Positions 1 through 10,779 of a stretch of DNA of 64,000 nt are shown piece by piece. The translations under genes and the position numbers were made by a program. Source of the DNA: Gracilaria vermiculophylla (taxonomy: Eukaryota; Rhodophyta; Florideophyceae; Gracilariales; Gracilariaceae); NCBI GenBank assembly GCA_019155205.2, contig JAHNZQ020000016.1, positions 1,082,008 through 1,146,007 on the forward strand, written 5' to 3'. The notes under the pieces were generated by a model that saw only the letters and a program-made list of their open reading frames with translations, made no database searches and was not told the DNA's origin. Numbering within the stretch: position 1 is the stretch's first letter; every line of letters starts with the position of its first letter.

Positions 1-1131
1 TCTGCGCGACGCTCAATAGTTTATTTTGCATTCTTTTTGCTGCATAACGCTAATGCAGTGTTTCGGCATCGAATTGATGTACTTTTCCATAATTGAAACG
101 GTAATAGATTTCCAGCAATTTTTAATACAGTTTTTGAGTTCAAAAACTGTCTGAAATTGCCTTCCATGCGCATAAACCATCCTTGCCAGCAATCCCCAAA
201 TGTTTTCGATTTGGTTCAAATTTGGTGAGCGCGCTGGACACTCTAAAACAGATATCTCAGACTTCTATATCCATTTTTTGATTAAAGATGCAGTGTGTAC
301 AGGCGCATTATCCTGTTAAAAATTGAAATTTTCTTCATGGAAACATAAACCAAAACGTAGCACATAGTTGTATAGAACTTCTTGATATTTTTCTGCACTC
401 ATTTTCGTTTCAATGAAGGCAATTTCCGTTAGACCTTTTTTAGAACTGCCCGTCCAGACCATTACAGTGCCTCCACCAGAGTGCCTGGTATAAAATTCAT
501 GACTTTCCTTACGAAGATCGTGCCAATAATATTTGTAGCAATCTGGTCCGTTCAAATTGAACTTTTTTTCATCAGTAAAAATAAAAGATTTCCAATTTTT
601 TTTCCAGTAGGCTTCTCTAGCACACCAGTCAATCTTCTTTTGCTTGTGATGGTCTTGAAGAAAGAAAGTTTTCTTCATTTTTTTATATTTGTATAAATTT
701 GTGTTGTATATCTGTCTCCATATAGTTGATTTAGAAACGTTGAGATTGAGATTTATTCCAAAATGTTTTGCACGATACTTTTTTGCATAATTGTCTTTTA
801 ATTCCTCTTTTATCTGCTGGGCTGAGCTTCTTACGGCGTCCAGGAAATCGTTTTAGTCCATAAAAAGTCGGATTTTGGAGAAAAGCGGCTATTGTGACCC
901 TAGAACGCTTCAAGTTTTTTGCGATAGCACTGTTAGAATGTTTATCGGCTTTTATCTTAACGATAAGAAGCTGTTCTTGCTTGGAAAGTGGCGGAACTCG
1001 AGCTATTTTTATTAGAAAGAAGGCGGTGTACATATCTTTTTGAAACGATTCTACATAGACTATGTGCAAAATCTAGCCTACAGTACAGTTTTGGGGCACT
1101 TTTGAGGGGTAATATGTTTTTGAAACGCACT
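1..1131 (-). mobile_element. Tc1-type (DD34E) transposon, copy 1, decayed and cut by the window edge
   Basis: The minus strand reads a broken Tc1 transposase. An N-terminal helix-turn-helix part lies at 1069-731, with a segment like SNSAIAKNLKRSR. The catalytic part follows from 678 to 13: FTDEKKFNL gives the first D, QDNAPVHT the second D, and NQIEN the E. There are 34 residues between the second D and the E, so this is DD34E. Stop codons at the Q of QQDNA and about 14 residues further on interrupt a frame that is otherwise continuous. The 5' end (minus strand) is at 1131, matching the CAGTGCGTTTCAAAA end of the copy at 24489. Roughly 150 bases of the 3' end lie outside the window. It is a dead copy. 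Confidence 0.85.
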
Positions 1132-1141
1132 TTACCTTACT

Positions 1142-1300
1142 ACAGTGCGTTTCAAAAGTGTAGGACAATGCAAAAGCGCGCCAAAATATGGATTTTTGCC
1201 TACTGTAGCCACCACCCCCATTCGTTAAAACCCTCAAAAACGCGTTTCAAAAGTATAGGACATTTCAAACTCACGCGTGATTATTTCCACAACACGTTGT
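1142..1300. repeat. Solitary Tc1-end-like sequences next to copy 1
   Basis: TACAGTGCGTTTCAAAA begins at 1141, just outside the end of Tc1 copy 1, and is followed by a segment containing GCGCGCC. A second, direct copy of the GCGTTTCAAAAGT.TAGGACA block starts near 1241. These look like remnants of a MITE or of Tc1 ends nested at the same spot. No transposase reading is present. Confidence 0.5.
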
Positions 1301-1525
1301 TTCCTTTCCTCAAAAAGACATGAAATCTTCTACATTAAAACCTTATTACACAATACTTCAATAAGTACCACAGATCTATACCTTTTGTTCCCATGTTTAT
1401 ATAATTTTCTTTAATATTTACTGGAATATAAACATAAAGTTTTACTGATAGCCTAATAATGCTCAGCTGCAACAATATGCATAACGTTCTGTAAGAATAT
1501 TATCCTGGCTATTTATTTTGAACTA
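1301..1525. other. AT-rich spacer, no gene seen
   Basis: About 225 bases of AT-rich sequence separate the Tc1-end remnants from the first recognisable gag codons of the Ty3 element. I see no LTR here, although an intact Ty3 element would need one together with about 1.1 kb of leader and gag. Confidence 0.5.
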
Positions 1526-1527
1526 AA

Positions 1528-3290
1528 ACAAGTATACCTCCCAAGGAGAAGACCAGAAGGGTCAGGAGGGTCGTCCGGCTCAACGACCTCTTCGCCAAAG
1601 TGGTGGATTATGACACCGACGGGTTGAATGATCGCTCCACTCTTTACAACACGTCGGTTGCTAAACGACTCACGAAGATCCAGCGCCGCATCGATATTCA
1701 AATGAAGAAGCACTCCTTCTCAGCCAAAATATTTATCTCGGTGTTGAATTTTCTTACGCACTTCCGTTCCGCGTGTAATACAAATGGTGTCCATGAAGGT
1801 GCTTTCGGTTCTACCTCACAGGCCAAGCTCACTCGCTGATGCAGCCGCGCCTCACGGGATAGAGCACCATTGTGGACGATCCTGGAACGGAGATCTTAAC
1901 GACGTACCCAGAGGTAGTCAATTTCCTCCTGAAAGGGTACGCCACGGACAAGGTGATAGCCGATGCTGGTGCTGAGGTCACCTCCTATAGGCAGAACACG
2001 GGAATGACCGAGATGGAGTTCTCACAGAAGCTGTGGACGAAGGCCCTACGGTGTGGGAACGTGTACTCCGTATTGGAGGTCAACGGGGCAAAGGGAAAGT
2101 TGAGGGAATGCAAAGGAAGTTCGCCAGCTCTGGCTTGGATTTACTTGGAGGTGCCTCGACCACGACTTATACAGTGGTTCAGTCGCACCGACTAGGTTGC
2201 ATCAGAAATTACACTACAAAGGCGAGACACTCAATACTACCAATCATATTGTGACATGACATAAATGTACTAGCCACAATTCAATAATGCTTACAACAGC
2301 AAGGCACAACAAGGCATGACAGTTCCGTACACTCACGAGACCATGACAATGCACAAATTCACTCAATTACCTTACACTCTCTGTATTCCGCCACCACTCG
2401 TGTCCATACAGCAATGTGTGTGTATAGTTACCATGACGAGGCACATTACACTAAACCATATCCGGTGTACATTAAGCTGAGTTTGCAATGTGTACACCTG
2501 GAAACGATATGGTAGTGAACAACGTGCCGAGTAGCACACCTGCACACGTGTAACAGACAGAGTCAACATTCAACGCAGCCCATGGTCGCCGGAACATTTA
2601 GTTGTCAGTGACAGCACAGGCACTTCATCCAACACTCCGAACGGCGGTTGAAGTCGTTGTTTGTCGAAGGACTCCTTCCCTCGATACGCGCAAGGGTGCG
2701 TAATCACCTGACAACGACCCCAAAGACCACCTACCTGGAGCTAACGCGTTTCGTGGAATCCTATGGGGATACCCACCGTGCCGCTCGTTGCAGCCATGCT
2801 CCACTTTCGGACAAACCGGCGAACTCAAGGACCCGTCGGGCATCCACCCTGATGTTAGACTCCAGCACCTCGGAGGAGGTCGACGGGCTCATGCTCGTAG
2901 GAGAGCAAAATGCCTTTGCCCTCATATACGCCTCATCTCAGGGAGCACCGTCTAAGACGAGGACACCCTCGTCTCCCACTTCGTACGCCTCTGCAGGGTC
3001 ATACAGAAGCGTCCGATTTGCGAATTCTCGAAGATACCCACCGCCCTGCCGGATTTGCTTGTCACAAGAGCCCGTACACTGTACGATTCTCACCCCGGCA
3101 ATGAGGGCCACCATCCTGGAGGAACGGGAGAAAAACTTCCAGGACCTGAAGGACACACCAACTCAGAGCGGAAGTTATCGAACCGCGTATCGCGACAACT
3201 GCTCCCCTCAAGTAAACTACGGATACCGTACTCCACCGGGAGTGCAGCCTGTTCCATTGTCATTCGCACCCGCCACGTAGGTGCCGATGC
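1528..3290 (+). pseudogene. Ty3 gag, fragmented
   Basis: The first segment (about 1540-1840) contains RLNDLFAKVVDYDTDG, which aligns with PLKDFFVKAVDYSPYW in the gag of the second Ty3 element near 16480. The next (1872-2065) contains YPEVVNFLLKGYATD, matching YPQVVNFLLGTYATD there. Gag resumes at 2648 with LFVEGLLPSIRARVRNH. Between 2071 and 2639 lies unrelated sequence. A zinc-knuckle-like CRICLSQEPVHC lies near 3040-3080. Frames change several times, so no full Gag can be made. Confidence 0.7.
2071..2639. repeat. Insertion inside Ty3 gag
   Basis: About 569 bases interrupt gag. Comparison with the second Ty3 element shows gag should run directly from around 2065 to 2648. The hexamer ACTCCG ends at 2070 and recurs at 2634-2639, consistent with a target duplication. 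The insert is rich in CA and TG words and has no coding segment I recognise. It does not start with TG or end with CA, so it is not an obvious solo LTR. Confidence 0.4.
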
Positions 3291-5340
3291 CCAAGCCGGT
3301 TGCACCTCAAGGGAACACGTCGCATCGCGATGCTCAACCGCAGACGCCGTCCTTGAATGGAACTCAGCCCCTCTCCAGCCAGGAAAATCCCCAGAGCCAC
3401 GCGTACAGGCTCCGCGTGGCTCCTTATCATCGAGCCTCAGCTCCGCGGAGGTCGTCTTTAGGAAATGGGGAGAAGCCGTCTGCTCTGTCGACGCAGAATC
3501 GGGGGGCCCCCCAATCCCGTTGGACCCATTCGACACCTTTGAGGATTCTGTTTGCACACTCCGCCGGGAGAATTACATGGTATTCGCCTCTATAGGATGT
3601 TCCCCGCTCGCCTCCACCACGGTGCGCGCCATCCTCGATACCGGAGCTTGCCCCAAACTGGTGCACGCCGACGTGCTCCCCCGGTCTGCTCTCGGCTCCT
3701 TGAGGACTGGCAAGCTCCCTACGGTGCGCGATACGTCACGTCGAGCATTGACCATTCTCGGCGCAATCCCCCTGTACCTCCGGTTGGGCTCCTTACAGAT
3801 GAAAGTGTGGTTCATCGTGGCGACCAACTTTTCCGCACAATACATATTGGGCACTTCCTTTGTAGATCGATATGTACGTGCAATCTACCCACGCCTGCGG
3901 AAGGTGACGTTTCACAACGCCGCCCCTGTAGGTCTCGTATACGCATCTCCAGGACCGGACGCCAACGCGCGTCACGTGGGGAATCTTCCAAAGGAGACGC
4001 AGTCAAATAATCTCCGAGTGGTGAAGTGCATCGAAATACCCGCGAGGAGTCAGGCCGAAGTCTGGATGCAGACCTCTGCATCTGGCCTCTCATTCCTACA
4101 GGGAAGTCCACACCTGACGACGAAGCAGCACTCCATGATGGCGAACGGTGTTATGGAAATAATACCGAACATTCCCTTCAGGGTCGTGCTCGCCAATTTC
4201 AAGGGGTCGCCGTTACGGCTCCGGAAAGGAATTGTCGTCGGACTAGCACTACCCGCCCCTGCAGGACTGGCTCACCTTCCGCGATCGGAAGACCTAGCGA
4301 ATGGCAATGCAATCGTCACCATGGAGGCGGAAACGACTTCAACGGCTCCAGAGGAACAGAATCCGGCCCTGTGGCAGGAGAAGCTGCAAATTGGCGAGGA
4401 TTTCGAAAGGTATCCCCATTGGATAGTGGAGATGCTATCCGCCTTTGAGGACATGTGGTCTGGTCGCCTGGGACAGGTCTGCCTGTCCAAGCACAGGATC
4501 CAGCTCACACAGAATGCGAAACCAATATATCAACTCCCGAGGAGGGCTGGACCCCATGCGTGAGATTTCGAACGCGATGAGGTCCACCGGATGCTGGAGA
4601 AGGGCGTTATCGAGCCTTCCAATTCCGAGTGGGCCTCCCTGGTGGTGTTCGTGAAGAAGAAAGATGGCTCCTTGAGGTTCCGTGTTGACTACCGACGCCT
4701 CAACGAGGTAACGATACGCGATTCGTACCCGATACCCCGTATGGATGAATGTATCGGTTCCTTAGGCGATGCATCCATTTTCTCCACGCTGGATGCAAAC
4801 AGCGGCTACTGGCAGATTGAGATAGACGGCTCCGATAAGGGTAAGACAACGTTCACCTCGCGTTTTGGGATCTTCAGATTCCTAAGGATGCCATTTGGAT
4901 TGAAGAATGCACCCGCTAAGTTCCAACGAGCGGTGGACATAATCCTGTCGAAGGTGAAGTGGCAGTACGCCTTGGTGTACATCAATGACGTCATCATATA
5001 CTCCCGCAGCGTGGAGGAGCACTTCATTCATGTGAAGCACGTGCTCCAACTCCTAAAGGATGCTGGACTAACCTTGAAGCTGGAGAAATGTTTCTTTTTC
5101 AAGTGGTCGGTGGACTTTCTGGGGAACGTTATGCTCCCGGGCCGCCTACAGGTTTCCACAAAACCTCAGACCGCCATCAATGAAGCTCGCACTTCCCACA
5201 AACCAGCCGAAGCTCCGCTCCTTCCTCTGCTTGCGCACTGTCTTTCGAATGTTTGTCTCGAATTACTCCCGCATTGCGGCGCCGTTAAATCGTCTTTTGT
5301 AGAAAGACGAGCTGACGCAATTGGCTATTCTGACGGATGA
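3055..5340 (+). pseudogene. Ty3 protease and reverse transcriptase, one in-frame stop and a mutated active site
   Basis: One frame runs through protease and RT, broken by a TGA at 4561-4563. The protease has the ILDTGA active-site motif (about 3631-3648) and the downstream ILGTSFVDR. The RT (from about 4591) shows LRFRVDYRRLN, YPIPRMDECI, FSTLDANSGYWQI and RMPFGLKNAPAKFQ. The catalytic box reads YIND at 4978-4989, where active enzymes have Y.DD, so the first of the two paired aspartates is lost (codon AAT). Near 5190 the frame shifts and the connection region continues in another frame (FLCLRTVFRMFVSNYS). Confidence 0.85.
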
Positions 5341-5800
5341 AAAGTTTGAAGCCTTTAATACTTTGAAAAAAAGCCAAATAGAACCACCGATCTTGGTACT
5401 TCCGAAGCAGCACGGCCGAATGGTGCTGGACACTGACGACTGTAAATAACAGGTCGAATGTGCCCTCCTGCAGGAGCAACCTGAAGGTAGACTTCAACTT
5501 ATGGGATAGTGGAGTGGCAGCTTGACACCTATGAAATGGAATTAATCCACCTTGGAGCGCAATTATGTGGCCATCATCTGGGCAGTTTTGCTTTTACGCC
5601 CATACCGGGAAGGCGTGCGTTTCACCTTTACGGAGGGACAACGCACCATTGAAGTGGATATCGTATTTAATGGATGCTTCCGACAGCCTGGAAATGTACA
5701 GACTACGCCTCCTGGAGTTCGAGTTTGGCATCGTCCACCGTCCTGGCATGAAACGCACGGCAACGGACACACTCTCGCGAATCTCCACCTAGGGCGAAGA
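5290..5800 (+). pseudogene. Ty3 RNase H remnant
   Basis: Pieces in different frames read VLDTDDC (first catalytic Asp region), ERNYVAIIWAVLLLRPY (the helix with the catalytic Glu) and LKWISYLMDASDSLEMYR, then VHRPGMKRTATDTLSR, which is the normal end of a Ty3 RNase H domain. Stop codons and frameshifts separate them. Confidence 0.7.
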
Positions 5801-5924
5801 CAAAGTACCTTTGGAGGAAATAGTTCCGTGTCTGGCCATCCAGGATGCCGACGGGAAAGAAGGATCCGATGGAGAATGCTTGGAATGCTGTGAACCTTGA
5901 GGAAAGTACAGTGGGCCCCCTGAG

Positions 5925-7545
5925 GTGAGGGCTCTTGTTGAGAAGGAGAAAGGAGTTCTCCCCATCACCGTGGCGGAATTCCTGAAGGAGCAGAGTACGG
6001 ATGCGTACGGCAAGGAGTGCCTCGCCACTATGAGGAGTCTAACATCGTCATTCGATGTCGACCGGCACGGCATACTTAGACGCCGCGCTCCCCTAGATGG
6101 AGCTCTGCTAAAGGTGGTCCCGACGAAACTACGGGCGAGGTTTCTGTATCTCTCGCACTACTCTCCCCTCATCGGGCACCCCGGTGGATCATAGATGGAT
6201 TTCACCATGCGAAGGGAGTTCTACTGCCCGAACATGGCTAATGACGCCTTCCAAACGGTGGCGGATTGCTATTCCTGCGCCGCCGCGAGGGAGAGAATAC
6301 GGAAACAACGGATACCACTCACTCTGTTTCCACCTTCAGGACCTTAGGATTTCGTGCCCATGGACATCTTGGGTCCTCTCCCCAAGACGGAGGGAGGATA
6401 CCAATTTATCCTCGGGATCATTGATCGTTTCTCGAAGATCACACGTGCCATCCCCTTCCGGAGCACCACTGCAGCAGTGATAGCCGACGCCTTTCTGGAG
6501 CACTGGGTTTACCCATATGGGATACCGTTGTACCTCCTCATGGACAATGACCTCCAGTTCGCTGCGAAGCTCTTCAGTGCCGTCTCCGGAATGCTGAGAA
6601 TGAAACAGTTGTTTACAACTGCCTATCACCCCCAGACCAAAAGACAAGCGGAGAGTCAACCGGACCTTCGCCCCGAGGCTGAAGCACTACATCGTGGAAC
6701 ACCAGAAGGGTTGGGACGCATATGTTGGCCCCCTCGGGTATGCATACAACCTGCACGTGCACCGCTCCACGGGGACCGCTCTTATCAATCTGGGGCTCTC
6801 GTGCATTCCGCTTAGTGCTGTCATTGCGGCCAGCGCCACGGCGCACCCGGTGGGTCGGCCATTGGCACCAACAGCGGGGCAAGCAAAAAGCTCCATCCTA
6901 AGGCGGTATGGGAACGTACTCTCCCTCGCAAAGGAGAGACTCAATGCCTCGCAGAGGAGCTATAAACAAGACTTCGACCGGAAGATGAAGAAAGGCCCTC
7001 ACCTGAGAGAAGGCCACCAGGTTTTCCTCAATCAACCTAGGGAAACATCCGACGAACCGCCGGACGTCACGCGCATGCTAGCGCCGACCTCCTCAGGGCC
7101 TTACAAAGTCCTGGCCACCTATAGGGATATTGTCGCCATTGAGACAAACGGGGTCTGAGACGTCGTCTCCCGTGAATGGATAACGAAAGTCCCGACGCCC
7201 AGCCCTTCAGGAATTCTCCCCACCCCACCCCAGAGGTCACGCGTGGAACTCCCGTATCCAACCACCTCAAGAATGACGATACCGCCGAATACTGGAAACC
7301 TCAACACCGCTTTCAGTGAATCATTTCTGGAGGCTCCAGACGCCATCATGACCGCTGAAGGAGAGATCCGCTACGCGGCGGACCATATCGTCTCCCACCG
7401 ACAAACCCCTGCAGGAATACTGTACCGCTTCCGCTGGTATGGATACACCTCAAAGCACGACACAAAAGAACCTCCGGAACACATCCCGGAGAACTTCCTT
7501 CGGCGATACCCCGCCAATCTGGTGCGGAAACGCCTCTCCACATAG
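5925..7545 (+). pseudogene. Ty3 integrase with C-terminal chromodomain, frameshifted
   Basis: The zinc-binding head is represented by 5925-6260. The catalytic core starts at about 6354 with MDILGPLPKTEGG and FILGIIDRFSKITRAIP. The second aspartate lies in MDNDLQF, where GxQF is usual, followed by TTAYHPQTKRQAES. After a frameshift near 6660, the GPY/F-like part (SSGPYKVLATYRDIVAIE) and the tail share one frame, interrupted by a TGA at 7156-7158. The tail at about 7369-7515 is a chromodomain: YAADHIVSHR, then YRFRWYGYTSKHDTKEPPE, then FLRRY. The chromodomain assigns it to the chromoviruses. Confidence 0.8.
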
Positions 7546-7602
7546 GAAACACCCTCAGGGACGAGAAATTGGAAGATGCACCTCGAGGACGTAGTGCAAT
7601 TT

Positions 7603-7615
7603 AGGAAAGGGGGTA
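7603..7615 (+). other. Polypurine tract of the Ty3 element
   Basis: AGGAAAGGGGG directly precedes TATGTAG at the presumed start of the 3' LTR. Position after the chromodomain stop and before a TG start is as expected for plus-strand priming. Confidence 0.6.
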
Positions 7616-7849
7616 TGTAGTACAGTGGCTCTCAACGAAAAATGGTGGTGTGGCTCTATGGCCTGATATTCTTAAGGACGTCTCGCAGTTAATTAACTGA
7701 GCCACGTAGTGCATAATTCGGCTGCCGTGCGCTACAGTATCCTTAAAAGTCGGTAGATTTTATATTTATTTTAGTTTATTTGTGCGTGTAATTACTATAG
7801 TAGTGAGACCTGCCACGGCGGGCTCCCAGCTTGATATTCAATGTGACGA

Positions 7850-9136
7850 TCGAGCTCCACCTCTGGGGGAAGTAAAACCAAGCACCCTAGAGTTTCCATC
7901 TAATTTTCCGGTTGGAGACTCGTCGATCATCCTTGGGTTTCTAAGCAGCCGATTCCTACGTCCCCTCATAGCAGCGCCTGTAGGAGCATTGTCCGCCTAG
8001 TGAACCTCCCCCTCCACCTGGTGTTTGCGGATCCCCTTTAAGAAGTTTCCCGGCTCGTAATATTGAACATCAGAGACCACCTTTATGAACACGAACCTTT
8101 GGAGTCAAGAAAAACACCTAACGGACGTTGTGCTCTACTACCTCGAAAGGAGAACTGACAGTACCAGAATAAAAGGGAAGTGTCGGAATCTGTATCCGTG
8201 CAGTTTTTACGCCTAGCGCTGCAGTTCTTCTTGCATCCCCCCTTCTCATTTTCCGAGTCGTACTTTCGGCCATCTCTGCGACTGCACCCTCTCTCTTCTT
8301 TAGAGGAACTGTCGGAAATTCCGCTCGGATCGTCATGTGGGGTTGGGGGCGGCAGAAAAGGGCCAGGTGACCCCCTTGCTGGGTTTTTTATGTCTGGTTC
8401 GGTCTCTGGTTTGCCTCGGACTTGCGCGCTACCAGATAGGTCATACAGAAACTTGAAAGAGTGGGACGGCGCCTTCGGCGCCAAGGCCGTTTGGTGATTC
8501 CGGACGCGTGTCTGGTCCCCTGTTTTAATTCGGAACACCTCCAATGACTTTGGAAGGGCTATGTGCGTAACATGAGTGACCAGAATGGGCAGCTCATCAA
8601 GAACGATTTTCGGAACTCGGTGATGCAGGTACTGGTCAACCGCGAGCGGAACATGGGTCCTGGTTTCCGTTTAGAGACGCTCAAAAGCAAAAGGTTCGCA
8701 GGAGAGCCACAACTTGGGGGCGTCTACATATGTCATCAACAAGTCCAGTTCGGATTACGCGCTAGGGGGATCTGCCTGGAGTTCTATGTAAAACATCGGG
8801 TGCTTCTTCTTTTTTCGGGTGTTCTGGGCGGACTTTCTCGAACTGGCACGGCTACCGTGGGGGACCTGTTTGGGGCCCTTCATGGCGGTCACCAGAGCTG
8901 TAGCGAAGCTTCGAGTACTACGGCGACCAACCGTAGTGGTGTAGGAAGTGGCACTCGAAGCGTGCCTAGCGGCTGATGCGGGTGGCACATTGTCTTTTTC
9001 AACCTCTGACTCACCGTTTCCGTTACCGTACGGTAGTGATGGATCCATTTCGTTTGTCAATTCCAGAATCGGTTCGTTGCTCTTCCAATCGGTGATAGTG
9101 AAAGCGTCAATTCTGCTTTCAAGTTGGGAGACCAGT
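7850..9136 (-). mobile_element. Inverted Ty3 fragment: primer site and N-terminal gag
   Basis: On the minus strand, 9134-9123 reads TGGTCTCCCAAC, which matches 10 of 12 bases of the primer-binding site TGGTATCCCGAC just after the 5' LTR of the element at 14835. It follows a CTACA that would be an LTR end. An open frame follows with ATG at 9048 (MDPSLPYGNG), comparable to the MDPPIG start at 15399. Further on, 8544-8083 encodes an acidic/serine and basic stretch (SDSSSKEERG, then DTDSDTS) like SSSSEDDKRP in the other gag. The rest of the element is missing. It may be a third element or an inverted 5' end of the one to its left. Confidence 0.45.
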
Positions 9137-9438
9137 GTAGGAAAGCGCACCGCGCAGAGCGCACACAGCAGATGACTGTAAAAAGGGAGGCTCGAAGCAG
9201 TTTTGCGACAGCGTACTTCGGAGCGGTGAGCGGATGGAGACGGAAAAGGGAAGTGACGTTGCCTACAGTAATAACGTAAGGGTACCACCGAGCGGTCGAA
9301 GAGAAAGTCGGCGGCAAGCTCCAAAGAACGTGGACAGGCGTGTTAAGTGAAGACCAACGTCCTAAAAGACCCAAGCGGAGAGTATCATAGGTCACAAAAA
9401 TAGTATGGCAAAGAACTAAGTACGTGGTGCTTACCAGT
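9137..9438 (-). repeat. Possible LTR of the inverted Ty3 fragment
   Basis: If the primer site at 9123-9134 is right, the sequence to its right should be the 5' LTR. It shows no resemblance by eye to the LTRs at 14835 and 22812, nor to the sequence after 7616. No open frame of note is present. Confidence 0.25.
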
Positions 9439-10230
9439 TTACAAAGTGAAGAAGCGAGGTGAGTAACTAAGTAGTGCGGTCACCAAACACCCCACAATAA
9501 AATGAATTATGATGATCGTTGCATGTTTATTTCTATCATCTGGTTGCTTTTGCAAGTTTTGCATACTTGCTGGTGTCAAAAGAGCTTCATCTTCACCAGT
9601 TTCTATGTTTCTCGGTTCAATCGTAGTATATTGTTCTTTTGACGCATGTGGTGCATCGTGAACACCGGTACTAAATTTGAAACGGTAAAAAGGTACAGTA
9701 ATGTTTTTCTCACGCTTGGGGAAACTGAATTCGACCGTCAAGAATGGGAATTTTCAAACGTTGATTATGCAACCGTCAGCATTACGAACTATTCCTTGGA
9801 CCGTATCGGAGTTTCACAAAGATCCACTATAGTGTTTGCATTCCGCGTCACTGGTGCTCAGACGAATGCAACTGTTGACAGTCTTTCCGGCATTTCTGCC
9901 ATGATCTGTGGGCGATGCCATAGTTTTCGCATGTGGTTAACGGCTCTGATTGATGTAATATTTACAGGTGAGCCTCGGTTGTTGTGGGAACAGTAAACCA
10001 CCGCCGGGATCTACAACATTATAAGAATATCAGAGCAAAAAATAAAACGGGAAGAGTTTTATGTTTCTACATAACTACAAAGTAATTAAAAGTGACCTCA
10101 CGTGAGGTCATTTGACCTCAAATCAGGTCACTGGTCAGATAGAAATTAGCCTGAACTCTCTAGTGTCTATTTTATATGTCTGGTGACCTCATATGACGTC
10201 ACATTGACCTCATGTGAGGTCTCTGCACCA
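9439..10230 (-). mobile_element. Unclassified DNA transposon, fragment A
   Basis: Minus-strand reading FPKREKNITVPFYRFKFSTG followed by NIETGEDEALLTPASMQ matches, residue by residue with gaps, the reading SKLERKVTLPLPSVKLGTN and NIKTAGGRALETPPNIK from the fragment at 23.9-24.5 kb. Similarity continues at DNA level to about 10150, where both copies have AAAGTAATTAAA. Conservation of the minus-strand protein suggests that strand is coding. Stop codons are present. The family is not recognised; an N-terminal part of a transposase is likely. The end holds a cluster of TGACCTC palindromes. Confidence 0.5.
10093..10223. repeat. Cluster of TGACCTC inverted repeats
   Basis: A perfect 18-base palindrome, TGACCTCACGTGAGGTCA, is at 10093-10110. 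It is followed by TTTGACCTCAAATCAGGTCA, and then near 10184-10221 by GTGACCTCATATGACGTCAC and TGACCTCATGTGAGGTC. A related arm pair (ACCTTATACGAGATC) is at 24464-24478, at the equivalent end of the related fragment, and AACCTCATACGAGGTC occurs alone at 41775-41790. These probably mark the terminal palindromes of a transposon family. Confidence 0.55.
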
Positions 10231-10779
10231 TCACGCAAAAATAAAAGTAAAAAAATGGAGTTTGTACCGTTCGCCAATACATTGGAAATTTAAAATTTCA
10301 AAACCTGTTCTCCAGGATTGTCTGTGAACAGTAAATAGTTGTAGAACACGTCAGGAGCTATCACAGCAGCTCAGGGGTCATCAGACTACATGCGAGCAAC
10401 ATATCCTCAGTTCGAAGTTTGCAGAGTTTCTAAAAACTCAAAACCTTCTTTGGGACCTTGAGTAGTTCTGAAAATATTTATACTCTCATATAGTTTTCAA
10501 CACCCACTTGAACAGCAGATAGAAAAAGGTAAAATCTATGAAAAGGCTACTTTCGATCTAGAGTTTAAGTAATGTAGCATGCCCAAATAGTGCGGATTGA
10601 AATAGTAGAGGGCTTATGGTAAAAGAAGCTTTGCTGAAAACTTGAAATAAAAAATTGAATTTTACTGTAAAAATCGAATGTTGTCAACATTGTTGACATT
10701 TCTTTTAGACACTATGCTTCAATATACCGTGAAACTTCTTAATGTCTATAAAACAATCTCTTTTAGTACCTGTGTGACA
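10231..10779. other. AT-rich sequence without recognised gene
   Basis: No coding frame, RNA gene or clear repeat is visible in these roughly 550 bases. They lie between two fragments of the unclassified transposon. Confidence 0.5.

Larger units (their letters stand above)
1528..8100 (+). mobile_element. Ty3/gypsy retrotransposon (chromovirus type), 5'-truncated and mutated
   Basis: Gag, protease, reverse transcriptase, RNase H, integrase and a C-terminal chromodomain occur in Ty3/gypsy order on the plus strand. The element is truncated at its 5' end: gag begins in mid-domain near 1530 and no 5' LTR or primer site precedes it. A polypurine tract (AGGAAAGGGGG, 7603-7613) is followed by TGTAGTACAG at 7616, a likely 3' LTR start. 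The LTR end is not defined because no partner LTR exists, so the right boundary is a guess based on the roughly 540-bp LTR of the relative at 14835. Frameshifts, stop codons and a 569-bp insertion show it is dead. Confidence 0.8.
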
